Positions 8,059 to 15,932 of a stretch of 64,000 bases of DNA are shown piece by piece. The notes under the pieces are model-generated. The model saw only the letters and a list, made by a program, of their open reading frames with translations, was not told the DNA's origin and did no database searches. The stretch is from contig JAWKSY010000004.1 in the NCBI GenBank assembly GCA_041402125.1, forward strand, positions 310,001 through 374,000, in the 5' to 3' direction. The translations under genes and the position numbers were made by a program. How positions within the stretch are numbered: the first letter of the stretch is position 1; each line of letters begins with the position of its first letter. The DNA is from JAWKSY01 sp041402125. Its GTDB lineage: Bacteria; Planctomycetota; GCA-002687715; DRQF01.

Positions 8059-9012
8059 TCAGCGCGCGTCGGCCGGCTGGATGAGGTCGAAGCGATCGAG
8101 GGGGATGCGGAGGTGATCCGGCGCCTCCGCGCCGGCGTGACGGGCGACCTCCTCGCGCAACCGGTCGGCCCGCCTGAAGCCTTCCGTCAGTTCGTGGAGA
8201 CGGCGGTAGCCGACGACGCGCGCGGCAACCAGACTTCCCGTTCGATCCGCCGCTCACGGGCCGCGAAGTACAGGAAGTTGGCGAGCGTCGGCGCGAAGGG
8301 GCTCGGCGCAGAGTTCGCGCAAGGTGGGTGCGTGCTCGGCGAGCGCCGCCGTCACCGCGGGAATCGGCTCGGCGAGGTTGCGCCGACGCACCAGGGCGTG
8401 GATCGCCCAGCCGTCGAGCTCCGCCGGCAGGACGCGCTGCGGAAAGGCCTGGCGGTCGGAGCGGGCGAGTCGGACGAGCGACGCCGTCGCGAGATCGTCG
8501 CGGGTCGCGAGGATCAGCCGGACGAGGATCTCCAGTCGCGAGAGGTCGTCACCGCGCAGGATGGTCGGCCACGGATGGTCGGCGTATCGCTCCCAGCCGA
8601 GCGCCCGCGTGAAGGGGCCCTCGGGAGCCGCCAGGGCGAGGTTCAGGTTGGGGGCGCTGACGGGAACCGTCAGCGGTCGGGTCTGCGGCGAGATGAACGC
8701 GGCGATCGCATCGAGGGCCATCCTGGCCGCGATGGGGAGCGTGTTCTCGTCGACCATGACGCGCCCCGCGGCGGCGTCGTCGATCGAGGGAAGCCGATCA
8801 TCGAGGTCGGGCGCGTCATCCAGGAGCCAGAGGATCTTCTGGACGCGATCCACGGGTACGGTGGGCGTCTCCGCGTGGCACTGCAGCGCGAGGAGATCGG
8901 TCCAGTTCCGTCGCTCCTCGGCGCGGTGCCGGACCTTCTCGCGGATGATCGGATAGATCTGCCCCGCGAGGAGGAGGAAGACGACGCCGATCAGGAGTCG
9001 CTCGGGTCTCAT
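8059..9012 (-). pseudogene. Membrane-anchored paralogue of the 9009-9980 protein, frameshifted near its C-terminus
   Basis: The open frame from the ATG at 9012 gives 252 aa and stops at 8254. Residues 1-20 are a hydrophobic anchor (LLIGVVFLLLAGQ). The LEILVRLILATRDD block and the following RLAR-DRQAFPQRVLP match the upstream gene, so the two are duplicates. Comparison with that sibling suggests the coding signal continues past the stop: one shifted frame reads NFLYFAARERRIEREVW, and another reads YRRLHELTEGFRRADRLREE and ends with TGA at 8059. Two compensating indels between about 8230 and 8280 would restore one protein of about 315 aa. Either the gene is recently broken or the sequence has errors here. 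Function unknown. Confidence 0.65.
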
Positions 9013-9980
9013 CGTGCCTCCGACGTCGTCGTCACCGGCGCGAGGCCGAGGAAGCGATCCGGCGGCGCCGCCAGGAGCTGGAAGGGATCCTCGCAGAGGG
9101 CGGCCGCCTGGCGGAGCGGTCCGACCTCGCGGAAGTCCCGGGTGATCCGACGGAGGGTCTCGACGTCCTTCTCGAGGCGCCGGACGATCGCGACTCCGCC
9201 GCCGTCCTCGATGGTCCGACCCGTGCGCAGGAAGAGCCGGCGGGTCTCGGTGCGCACGCGCTCCGCGCAGACCTGCCGGAACGTCGGTGCGAATCGACGC
9301 TGGAGCGCGGCGACGGCGTCATCGGGACGCGCCTCGAGCGAGCGCACCAGGGCCGCGTTGATCGTGAATCCGTTCAGGGCCCCGGGGAAGATCCGCATGG
9401 GGAAGGCGTTTCGATCCGCTCTCGCGAGACGGAGCAAGGTCGTCAACGCCGCGGAGTCGCGCGTGGCGAGGACGAGACGGACGAGGACCTCGAGGTGGAG
9501 CCGGTCGTCGCGGGTCGAGAAGAGGAGATCACCGGCGGCGCGTGCACCGCGGTGCTGGTCCGCCGGATCGGGGCCGGGCACCCAACCCTCGAGGTCGAGG
9601 TGGCGGTAGAGAGCCGAGAAGCGCGGGGCCCGCGGGCCGAGGACCGGAAACTCGAGAGAGCCGCAGCGCGAGAGGACCTGACGCGCGACTTCGGGGATCT
9701 CTCCTTCCACCCCCGCCCCCCGCTCGATGGCCGCGAGTTCGGGCAGCCAGTCGCCGACCCAACCGAGCTGCCCGGTCTCCCGCAAGAGGTCTCCGAGGTC
9801 GCGAACCGGAACCGCCTCGCGCACCTCGGCGCGCTGGAGATCGAGGATGCGCTCCCAGGCCGTCTGGATCGAGGACTCCGTCCGCGACTCCGGCTCGGCC
9901 TCGCGGCGGCAGAAGGGGATGAGGAGCGATCCGGCGAGGAGGAGCGCGACGGGGAGGAGCACGATCTCGTAGCGCACCAT
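9009..9980 (-). CDS. Membrane-anchored protein of unknown function
   Basis: Encodes 323 aa. I chose the ATG giving MVRYEIVLLPVALLLAG, a hydrophobic anchor or signal followed by FCRRE; the Cys could be a lipid site but the lipobox is poor. The body is helical and Arg/Leu-rich, with HLEVLVRLVLATRDS and LLRLARADRNAFPMRIFP conserved in the downstream paralogue. Its stop overlaps the downstream start by ATGA, so the two are coexpressed. They run convergent to the MNIO operon and need not be functionally linked to it. No catalytic motif is seen. Confidence 0.75.
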   Translation of the reverse strand: MVRYEIVLLPVALLLAGSLLIPFCRREAEPESRTESSIQTAWERILDLQRAEVREAVPVRDLGDLLRETGQLGWVGDWLPELAAIERGAGVEGEIPEVARQVLSRCGSLEFPVLGPRAPRFSALYRHLDLEGWVPGPDPADQHRGARAAGDLLFSTRDDRLHLEVLVRLVLATRDSAALTTLLRLARADRNAFPMRIFPGALNGFTINAALVRSLEARPDDAVAALQRRFAPTFRQVCAERVRTETRRLFLRTGRTIEDGGGVAIVRRLEKDVETLRRITRDFREVGPLRQAAALCEDPFQLLAAPPDRFLGLAPVTTTSEAR

Positions 9981-10015
9981 CGACCTCCTTCCCGTCCGAT
10001 CGGATCCGCGGTTTC

Positions 10016-12160
10016 TCAGTGGGCCCCGCCCGACATCCCCAGCGTCTTCACGAGGAAGGCCCACTGATCCGCGCAGGCCTCGATGAGCTTCTTCGTCGGC
10101 GTGCCCGCGCCGTGGCCGGCCGCGGTCTCGATCCGGATCAGGACGGGAGCCCGACCTCCCTGCGCGGCCTGGAGCGCCGCCGCGAACTTGAAGCTGTGCC
10201 CGGGGACGACGCGGTCGTCGGTGTCCGCCGTCGTGACCAGGGTCGCGGGATAGGCCGTGCCCGGCTTCAGGTTGTGATAGGGCGAGTAGGCGCGGAGGGC
10301 GGCGAACTCCTCCGGATCCTCGGGCGAGCCGTAGTCGTCGACCCAGAAGCGCCCCGCCGTGAAGCGGTGGAAGCGCAGCATGTCCATCACGCCGACGGCC
10401 GGAAGGCAGGCGCCGAAGAGATCGGGGCGCTGCGTCATGCAGGCGCCGACGAGGAGACCGCCATTCGAGCCGCCCTGGATCGCGAGGCGCTTCGAGCTGG
10501 TGTACTTCTTCTCGATCAGCCACTCCGCGGCCGCGATGAAGTCGTCGAAGACGTTCTGCTTGCGGAGCTTCGTGCCGGCCGCGTGCCAGGCCTCGCCGTA
10601 CTCGCCGCCGCCGCGGAGGTTCGCGACGGCGAGGACGCCGCCGAGTTCCATCCACGCCAGCCGCGCGACGGAGAAGGTCGGCGTCAGCGAGATGTTGAAA
10701 CCCCCGTAGCCGTAGAGGAGCGTCGGATTGCGGCCGTCGAGCTTCAGGCCCTTTTTGTGGGCGAGGAACACCGGCACGCGAGTGCCGTCACGGCTCGCGA
10801 CGAAGACCTGCTCGACCTCGAAGGCATCGGGGTCGAAGGCCACGTCGGGCCGCCGGAAGAGCTCGGTCTTGCCCGTGATCCCGTCGTAGCGCCAGATCTC
10901 GGGCGGGGTCGTGAAGCTCGCAAAGCTGAAGAAGGTGTCGGTGTCGGAGCGACGCCCGCCGAAGCCCGAGGCCTCGCCGACGCCGGGCAGCCCGACGACG
11001 CGGACGAACTCGCCGTCCGTCTTGTGGACGCGCACCTCGGTCCGGGCGTCCTTCAGGTAGCTCAGGTGCAGGAGGTCGCCGAGGAAGGCGGCGCCCTCGA
11101 GGGTCTCCTCACGCTGGGCGACGACCTCGCGGAGCTTCTCCGGTCGTCGCAGGTCGCGGGCGACGATCCGGCCGCGCGGCGCGTCGAGATCGGTGTGGAA
11201 GTAGAGCACCGGGCCGTCGTTGCCGACGAGGTCCCAGCGGTTCTCGAAGGCGTCGACGAGGGGACGCGGCATCCCGTAGGGCTCGATGAGGTCCTTCACG
11301 TAGATGCGATGGCGCGCGCTCGTTCCGGTGCGGATGCTGATGACGAGGTAGCGGCCGTCCTCGGTGACCTCGGGCCAGAAGCTCCAGGTCGGCTGCTCGG
11401 GGCGCTCGAACACCAGCACGTCCTCCGCCTGGCTCGTGCCGAGGCGGTGGTAGTGGATCCGCATCCCGAGGTTCAGGCTCTGGAACTCCGCGCCCTCGCG
11501 GGGCTCGGGGTACCGCGAGTAGAAGAAGCCGAGCCCGTCCTTGCTCCAGGAGACGGCGCCGGAGTACTTCATCCAGGCGACCTCGTCCTCGAGGTAGGTC
11601 CGCTTCGCCACGTCGAGGACGCGGACGGTGCGCCAGTCCGAACCGGACTCGGCGCGCGCGATCGCGGCCCAGCGACCGTCCTCGCTGAAGCTCACGCCGG
11701 CCAGCGCCACCGTCCCCTCGTCGGACCAGGCGTTCGGATCGATGAAGATCTCGCCCTCGCCGGAGGGCCCCTCCATCGTCCAGAGCACGGCCTGGTTCTG
11801 GAGGCCGTCGTTGCGGTACTGGTACCAGCGACCGCCCCTCTCGAAGGGCGCGGAGACGCGCTCGTAGTTCCAGAGCACCTCGAGCCGGCGGCGGATCGCC
11901 TCGCGCTCGGGGATGCCCGCGAGGAAGGCGGCCGTCGTCTCGTTCTGGGCGGCGACCCAGGCGGCGACGTCCTTCGAGGTGCGCACGTCGTCCTCGAGCC
12001 AGCGATAGGGGTCGGCGACCTCGACGCCGTGGAGCGTCTCGACGAGATCCGAGGGCTTCGAATCCGGGTATCGGATGTCCTGGGCCTCCGCGCAGTTCGC
12101 GCCGACGAAGATCGCCGTCGCCGCGGCGAGGGCCGCGGCGAATCGATGGTACCTGCTCAT
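10016..12160 (-). CDS. Secreted prolyl oligopeptidase, S9A family
   Basis: Encodes 714 aa. The chosen start (MSRYHRF) has a GGAGG-type ribosome site and gives a signal peptide ending near CAEA-QD; a longer frame without a good site is rejected. Residues 25-400 hold the beta-propeller, beginning with the family motif DPYRWLEDD. The C-terminal 270 residues are the alpha/beta hydrolase: nucleophile Ser in GGSNGGLL (about 566), Asp in DTDDRV (about 648) and His in AAGHGAG (about 682). Such enzymes cut short peptides after proline; here the signal peptide places it outside the cytoplasm. The gene is transcribed divergently from the beta-helix gene and appears to stand alone. Confidence 0.93.
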   Translation of the reverse strand: MSRYHRFAAALAAATAIFVGANCAEAQDIRYPDSKPSDLVETLHGVEVADPYRWLEDDVRTSKDVAAWVAAQNETTAAFLAGIPEREAIRRRLEVLWNYERVSAPFERGGRWYQYRNDGLQNQAVLWTMEGPSGEGEIFIDPNAWSDEGTVALAGVSFSEDGRWAAIARAESGSDWRTVRVLDVAKRTYLEDEVAWMKYSGAVSWSKDGLGFFYSRYPEPREGAEFQSLNLGMRIHYHRLGTSQAEDVLVFERPEQPTWSFWPEVTEDGRYLVISIRTGTSARHRIYVKDLIEPYGMPRPLVDAFENRWDLVGNDGPVLYFHTDLDAPRGRIVARDLRRPEKLREVVAQREETLEGAAFLGDLLHLSYLKDARTEVRVHKTDGEFVRVVGLPGVGEASGFGGRRSDTDTFFSFASFTTPPEIWRYDGITGKTELFRRPDVAFDPDAFEVEQVFVASRDGTRVPVFLAHKKGLKLDGRNPTLLYGYGGFNISLTPTFSVARLAWMELGGVLAVANLRGGGEYGEAWHAAGTKLRKQNVFDDFIAAAEWLIEKKYTSSKRLAIQGGSNGGLLVGACMTQRPDLFGACLPAVGVMDMLRFHRFTAGRFWVDDYGSPEDPEEFAALRAYSPYHNLKPGTAYPATLVTTADTDDRVVPGHSFKFAAALQAAQGGRAPVLIRIETAAGHGAGTPTKKLIEACADQWAFLVKTLGMSGGAH

Positions 12161-12364
12161 GGGTTCTCCTCCCCGCTTTCCGGTCCCCGACGATAGCACT
12201 TCGCTCTCGCCGGTCGATTCCCGGAGCTTTCGAGCCGATCGCGGCCGGTGACGGATTCCGGATCTGCATTCCAGGAAAGGAGATCCGTCGAACGGTCGCG
12301 CGGTCACGGGGAGGCACCCGCGGCGCCGGTCACCACGAGCTTCCTGCCCCCCGTGCGCGACCTC

Positions 12365-12470
12365 GATGCAGGTCCGGTGCCGGTCACCGGCCGTGCATCC
12401 CGGTCCCTCGTGAACGACGTCGATTCACACCGAGGGATGCACATCCGGTGACCGGCACCGGACCTGCATC
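12365..12470. repeat. Palindromic repeat, copy A (106 bp)
   Basis: Perfect 26 nt inverted arms (12365-12390 and 12445-12470) start GATGCAGG and end CCTGCATC. They flank a central part with an inner GTGCATCC/GGATGCAC inverted pair. It lies in the 457 bp gap between the divergent oligopeptidase and beta-helix genes, which otherwise shows only the ribosome sites. It is homologous to the copies at 20374, 22569 and 23178, but its arms differ at positions where the opposite arm changes too. REP-type mobile palindromes are a possible origin. Confidence 0.85.
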
Positions 12471-12617
12471 TCTCCGGCCTCCATGCCATCGGGCGAATCG
12501 TTGCGTCGCCACCGGCCATCCGACATGGTGACGTCTCAGGCGTCACTCGGCTCCCCCGTCCGCCGGACACCGGTCCGCGGGGAGCGTCACCCCCGCAGAT
12601 CCCATGGAGAAGGACAG

Positions 12618-14945
12618 ATGAACCCCCGCACATCCGGCGTCTGGGTCGCCTGCGCGACCCTCGCCCTCCTCGCGTTCGCCGGCCCCGCCGCGGCGCAGAT
12701 CCTCAACGTCCCGTCCGCGACCTACCCGACGATCCAGTCGGCGGTGGACGCGGCCGCGCCCGGCGACACGATCGTCGTCGCGGCCGGCACCTTCACGTCG
12801 GCCGCCGCCGGCCCGGGCGTCGTCAACGTGGTCGGCAAGACCGACCTCACCATCGACGGCGCCGGCACGACGGCGACCATCGTCGACGCGCAGCAGAACT
12901 ACCAGAGCGGCTTCCACGTCGAGAACTGCTCGAACGTCACGATCTCCAACCTCACCGTCCGCATGATGAACCGCCACGGGATCATCAGCTACAACTCGGC
13001 CGGCACGACGATCGAGGACGTACGGGCCCAGGGCCTGGGCTTCGCCGTCCCCGGGCCGACCGGCGTCGTCTACGGCTTCGGCATCCTCAACACGCCCAAC
13101 TCGACCGTCGACGGGGTCACGGCCGAGGACTGCTCGGGCGGCGGCTTCCAGTTCACGGGCGGAAGCACGGGCTGCACGCTCTCGAACTTCATCATCGTCA
13201 ACTCCGCCGGCGTGCCCGGCTTCGCGGCCATCGCCTACGACACGATCGGCGGCATCGACGTGATCGGCGGCGACGTCGGCGTCGCGGTGAGCGGCGCCAA
13301 CAGCATCATCGGGTCGCCCTCGGGCTTCCTCTTCCTCGACTCCCCCGCGGGCACGATCACGACGAGCCTCGCCGGCACGACCAGCGTGTTCGGCGTGGTG
13401 AGCGAGGTCTCCCTGCTCGGGCTCGGAACGATCACCGGGCTGTCCGACTACCTCACGGGGCTCGGCCTGACCCACGTCGTCTCCGGCGGGTCGGCCATGG
13501 TGCCCACGGGACTCGCCTACTTCTCCTCGCTCGCGAACGCGGCGATCGGCGTCGCCCTCGCTCCGAATCCCGAGACGGCGGTCATCACCGAGCTCGGGAC
13601 CTCGACGGTCTTCGTCGCCCCGGGGATGAGCGTCCAGGCCGCCGTCGACGCGGCCGGCATGGGAGGCACGGTCTGCATCCTGCCCGGCAGCTACTCGACG
13701 ATGAGCGGCGGCGAGGTGGTGTACATCGACGAGGACGGGCTCACCTTGAAGGGCGTGGACCGCGACACCGTCATCCTCGACTCGCAGGCGGTCCGCAACT
13801 ACGTGATCCGCATCGACGGCGCGACCGGCGTCACGATCCAGGATCTCACCGTCACCGGCGCGAACTTCGAGCACCTCACCGGCATCGACGCCGACGGACT
13901 CGTCGTCCAGAACGTCCGCGTCGCCGGCGCCGGCAACACGGTCCAGGGGGTGAGCGGCCGCATCCACGGCGTCGTGCTCAACAGCGGCTCCGTCGACGTC
14001 TCGGTGGCGGGCCTGATCGCGTCCGATCTCTCGGGCGCGGGCCTCCAGGTCTCGCCGGGCGGACGGGTCGTCGTGAGCGACGCGACCCTGACGGACGTCG
14101 CCGGCAACATCGGCTTCGGCGCGATCTCGGTGTTCGTCGCGGGCGGCGTGAGCATCCCCGACGGCAACTCCCGCCTCACGATGGAGGGAACGAACACGAT
14201 CACCACCACGATGCCGGGCGGGACCGCGATCCTCCTCGGCGACGTGCCGGGCTTCGTGCTCGACTTCATCCACGAGAGCCCGACGACCACGACCTTCTCG
14301 GGGGTCGCGCTTCCGCTCGCGCGCTTCGGGGAGGGCTGCGTCCCGCTGCTCGACCACACCGCGGCCGGCATGGGCCTCGACTGGAAGGTCACCGGCGGCG
14401 AGCCGCTCGTGCCCAACGGCGAGGCCTTCTTCCCCGACCAGGCCACCGCCATGCTCATCGCGAGCCTCGCCACCGATCCGATGTCGGCGGTGGTCGAGCA
14501 GATCTTCGCCAACCCCTTCCCGGGCTCCGGCGAGGACTTCGAGATGCGGACCTACGTGAACGGCGCGGGCACCGGTCTCGAGCCGACGAAGTCGGCGCTC
14601 ACGAACAGCGACGTCCTCACCGTGACGATGGGCACGCCCTGCGGGACCTTCGTGAACACGATCCCGATCCTCGCGGTGCAGTTCTGGCAGGGCATCTCGC
14701 CCCCCGGAAACGTCATCTTCCCCTTCGTCCACCTGCAGGTCTCGCAGGTGCTCGTGGTCTTCGACGGCAGCGTCGCCGGCCCCTTCGGCCCGACGCTCCT
14801 CACGACCCAGCCCATCGCGCTGAACTTCGTCCCGCCGGCGCCCCTGGCCGGCTACGTGGGACGGATCCAGGCCTTCGTCTCGACCCCGACGGCCGCCAAC
14901 GGGATCTTCGGCGGATCGGACGCGCACGAGGTCACCTTCAACTGA
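12618..14945 (+). CDS. Secreted right-handed parallel beta-helix protein
   Basis: Encodes 775 aa. The ATG follows GAGAAGGA and gives a signal peptide ending PAAAQ near residue 25. Two similar halves begin with the DUF1565/pectate-lyase-like entry motif: YPTIQSAVDAAAPGDTIVV at about 33-51, and SVQAAVDAAGMGGTVCILPG near 337. Each is followed by coils rich in N, V, I and T such as NCSNVTISNLTV. The final 120 residues resemble a small beta-sandwich (VTMGTPCGTF onward). Such proteins are usually surface or extracellular polysaccharide-binding or -cleaving proteins; no catalytic residues can be assigned. A strong hairpin follows the stop. Confidence 0.8.
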   Translation: MNPRTSGVWVACATLALLAFAGPAAAQILNVPSATYPTIQSAVDAAAPGDTIVVAAGTFTSAAAGPGVVNVVGKTDLTIDGAGTTATIVDAQQNYQSGFHVENCSNVTISNLTVRMMNRHGIISYNSAGTTIEDVRAQGLGFAVPGPTGVVYGFGILNTPNSTVDGVTAEDCSGGGFQFTGGSTGCTLSNFIIVNSAGVPGFAAIAYDTIGGIDVIGGDVGVAVSGANSIIGSPSGFLFLDSPAGTITTSLAGTTSVFGVVSEVSLLGLGTITGLSDYLTGLGLTHVVSGGSAMVPTGLAYFSSLANAAIGVALAPNPETAVITELGTSTVFVAPGMSVQAAVDAAGMGGTVCILPGSYSTMSGGEVVYIDEDGLTLKGVDRDTVILDSQAVRNYVIRIDGATGVTIQDLTVTGANFEHLTGIDADGLVVQNVRVAGAGNTVQGVSGRIHGVVLNSGSVDVSVAGLIASDLSGAGLQVSPGGRVVVSDATLTDVAGNIGFGAISVFVAGGVSIPDGNSRLTMEGTNTITTTMPGGTAILLGDVPGFVLDFIHESPTTTTFSGVALPLARFGEGCVPLLDHTAAGMGLDWKVTGGEPLVPNGEAFFPDQATAMLIASLATDPMSAVVEQIFANPFPGSGEDFEMRTYVNGAGTGLEPTKSALTNSDVLTVTMGTPCGTFVNTIPILAVQFWQGISPPGNVIFPFVHLQVSQVLVVFDGSVAGPFGPTLLTTQPIALNFVPPAPLAGYVGRIQAFVSTPTAANGIFGGSDAHEVTFN

Positions 14946-14965
14946 TCTCCGGCGTCCCGCGGTGA

Positions 14966-15004
14966 GAGGGGGCCCGTCCGGCATGACGCCGGACGGGCCC
15001 CCTC
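14966..15004 (+). terminator. Strong hairpin after the beta-helix gene
   Basis: A 17 bp perfect stem (GAGGGGGCCCGTCCGGC and its complement) encloses a five-base loop, 21 bp after the stop codon. Only two T residues follow, so it is a GC-rich hairpin terminator with a weak U-tract. Confidence 0.7.
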
Positions 15005-15087
15005 TTCATGGAGCCGTGGTTAGAATCCCCGACGAGGGCGTGGCGACGCGGGAGGCGCGGCGACGCCCATCCGACAGGAGAAGCCCG

Positions 15088-15858
15088 GTGAGCCGCTGGA
15101 ATCTCGAAGGACGGACCGCCCTCGTGACCGGAGCGTCGCGCGGCATCGGGCGCGCGATCGCCGAGGAGCTCCTGGGGCTCGGCGCCCGCGTGATCGCGGT
15201 GGCGCGCGGCGAGGACGAGCTGCGGACGCAGGTCGACGCCTGGCGCGCGCGCGGGCTCGAGGCCGAGGCCCTCGTGGCCGACGTCGCGGACGCCGAGGGG
15301 CGCGCCGCGCTCGCGCGTCACGCGGCCGAGCTGGACATCCTCGTCAACAACGCGGGGGGCAACCTCCGCCGGCCGGCTCTCGACTACGAGGAGGCGGAGA
15401 TCCGTCGCCTCCTCGAGACGAACCTGCTCGCGGCTTTCGAGCTCTCGCGCGTGCTCCAGCCCTCCCTGCGCGCGGCCGCGCGCCATCGCGGGCCGTCTCG
15501 CATCGTGAACGTCGCCTCGGTCTCGGGACTGGTGAGCACGCGCACGGGAACGCCCTACGCGATGGCGAAGGCGGCGATGATCCAGATGACCCGGAACCTC
15601 GCGGTGGAATGGGCGGCGGACGGCATCCTCGTCAACGCCGTCGCGCCCTGGTACGTGCGGACGCCCCTCGTCGAGCCCCTGCTCGAGGACGCGGCCTACC
15701 TCGCCCGCATCCTCGATCGCACTCCCCTCGGCCGCATCGGCGAACCCGAGGAGGTCGCCTCCGCCGTCGCCTACTTCTGCCTCCCCGCCTCGGCCTGGAC
15801 CACCGGCCAGTGCCTCGCCGTCGACGGCGGATTCACCGCCCACGGCTTCGCTCCATGA
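15088..15858 (+). CDS. Short-chain dehydrogenase/reductase (SDR), classical type
   Basis: Encodes 256 aa. The GTG start after ACAGGAGAAG gives VSRWNLEGRTALVTGASRG, the usual N-terminus of tropinone-reductase-like SDRs; the upstream open frame runs through the terminator and is not used. Cofactor motif TGASRGIGRA sits near residue 14, NNAGG near 90, catalytic Ser in SVSGLVS and the YAMAK Tyr/Lys pair near 155. The C-terminus reads AVDGGFTAHGF. It is an NAD(P)-dependent alcohol or keto reductase of unknown substrate. Its TGA is supplied by the first three bases of the palindrome that follows. Confidence 0.9.
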   Translation: MSRWNLEGRTALVTGASRGIGRAIAEELLGLGARVIAVARGEDELRTQVDAWRARGLEAEALVADVADAEGRAALARHAAELDILVNNAGGNLRRPALDYEEAEIRRLLETNLLAAFELSRVLQPSLRAAARHRGPSRIVNVASVSGLVSTRTGTPYAMAKAAMIQMTRNLAVEWAADGILVNAVAPWYVRTPLVEPLLEDAAYLARILDRTPLGRIGEPEEVASAVAYFCLPASAWTTGQCLAVDGGFTAHGFAP

Positions 15859-15932
15859 ATAAATTGGGTCAGACCCCATTTATTCAAAAAGGGGCCCATT
15901 TTGAATAAATGGGGTCTGACCCAATTTATTCA
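15856..15932. repeat. 77 bp palindrome supplying both stop codons of convergent genes
   Basis: Perfect 34 nt inverted arms (15856-15889 and 15899-15932) surround the 9 bp spacer AGGGGCCCA. Each arm is itself an imperfect palindrome around GGGTCAGACCCC flanked by TGAATAAAT and ATTTATTCA. The GGGTCTGACCC core is typical of dispersed REP-like elements linked to REP-associated tyrosine transposases; that link is from general knowledge. The TGA at each outer end is the stop codon of the flanking gene (SDR on +, DUF6288-like on -). It can fold on either transcript and probably works as a bidirectional terminator. Confidence 0.88.

Noticed and set aside
8254..8256. TGA at the end of the 252-aa frame considered as a second selenocysteine codon
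   Set aside because: The frame before it does not match the sibling protein past the stop without additional indels, and no redox motif or hairpin is present.
10016..12307. Upstream start at 12307 for the oligopeptidase
   Set aside because: It would place 49 unrelated residues before a clear signal peptide, and no ribosome site precedes it.
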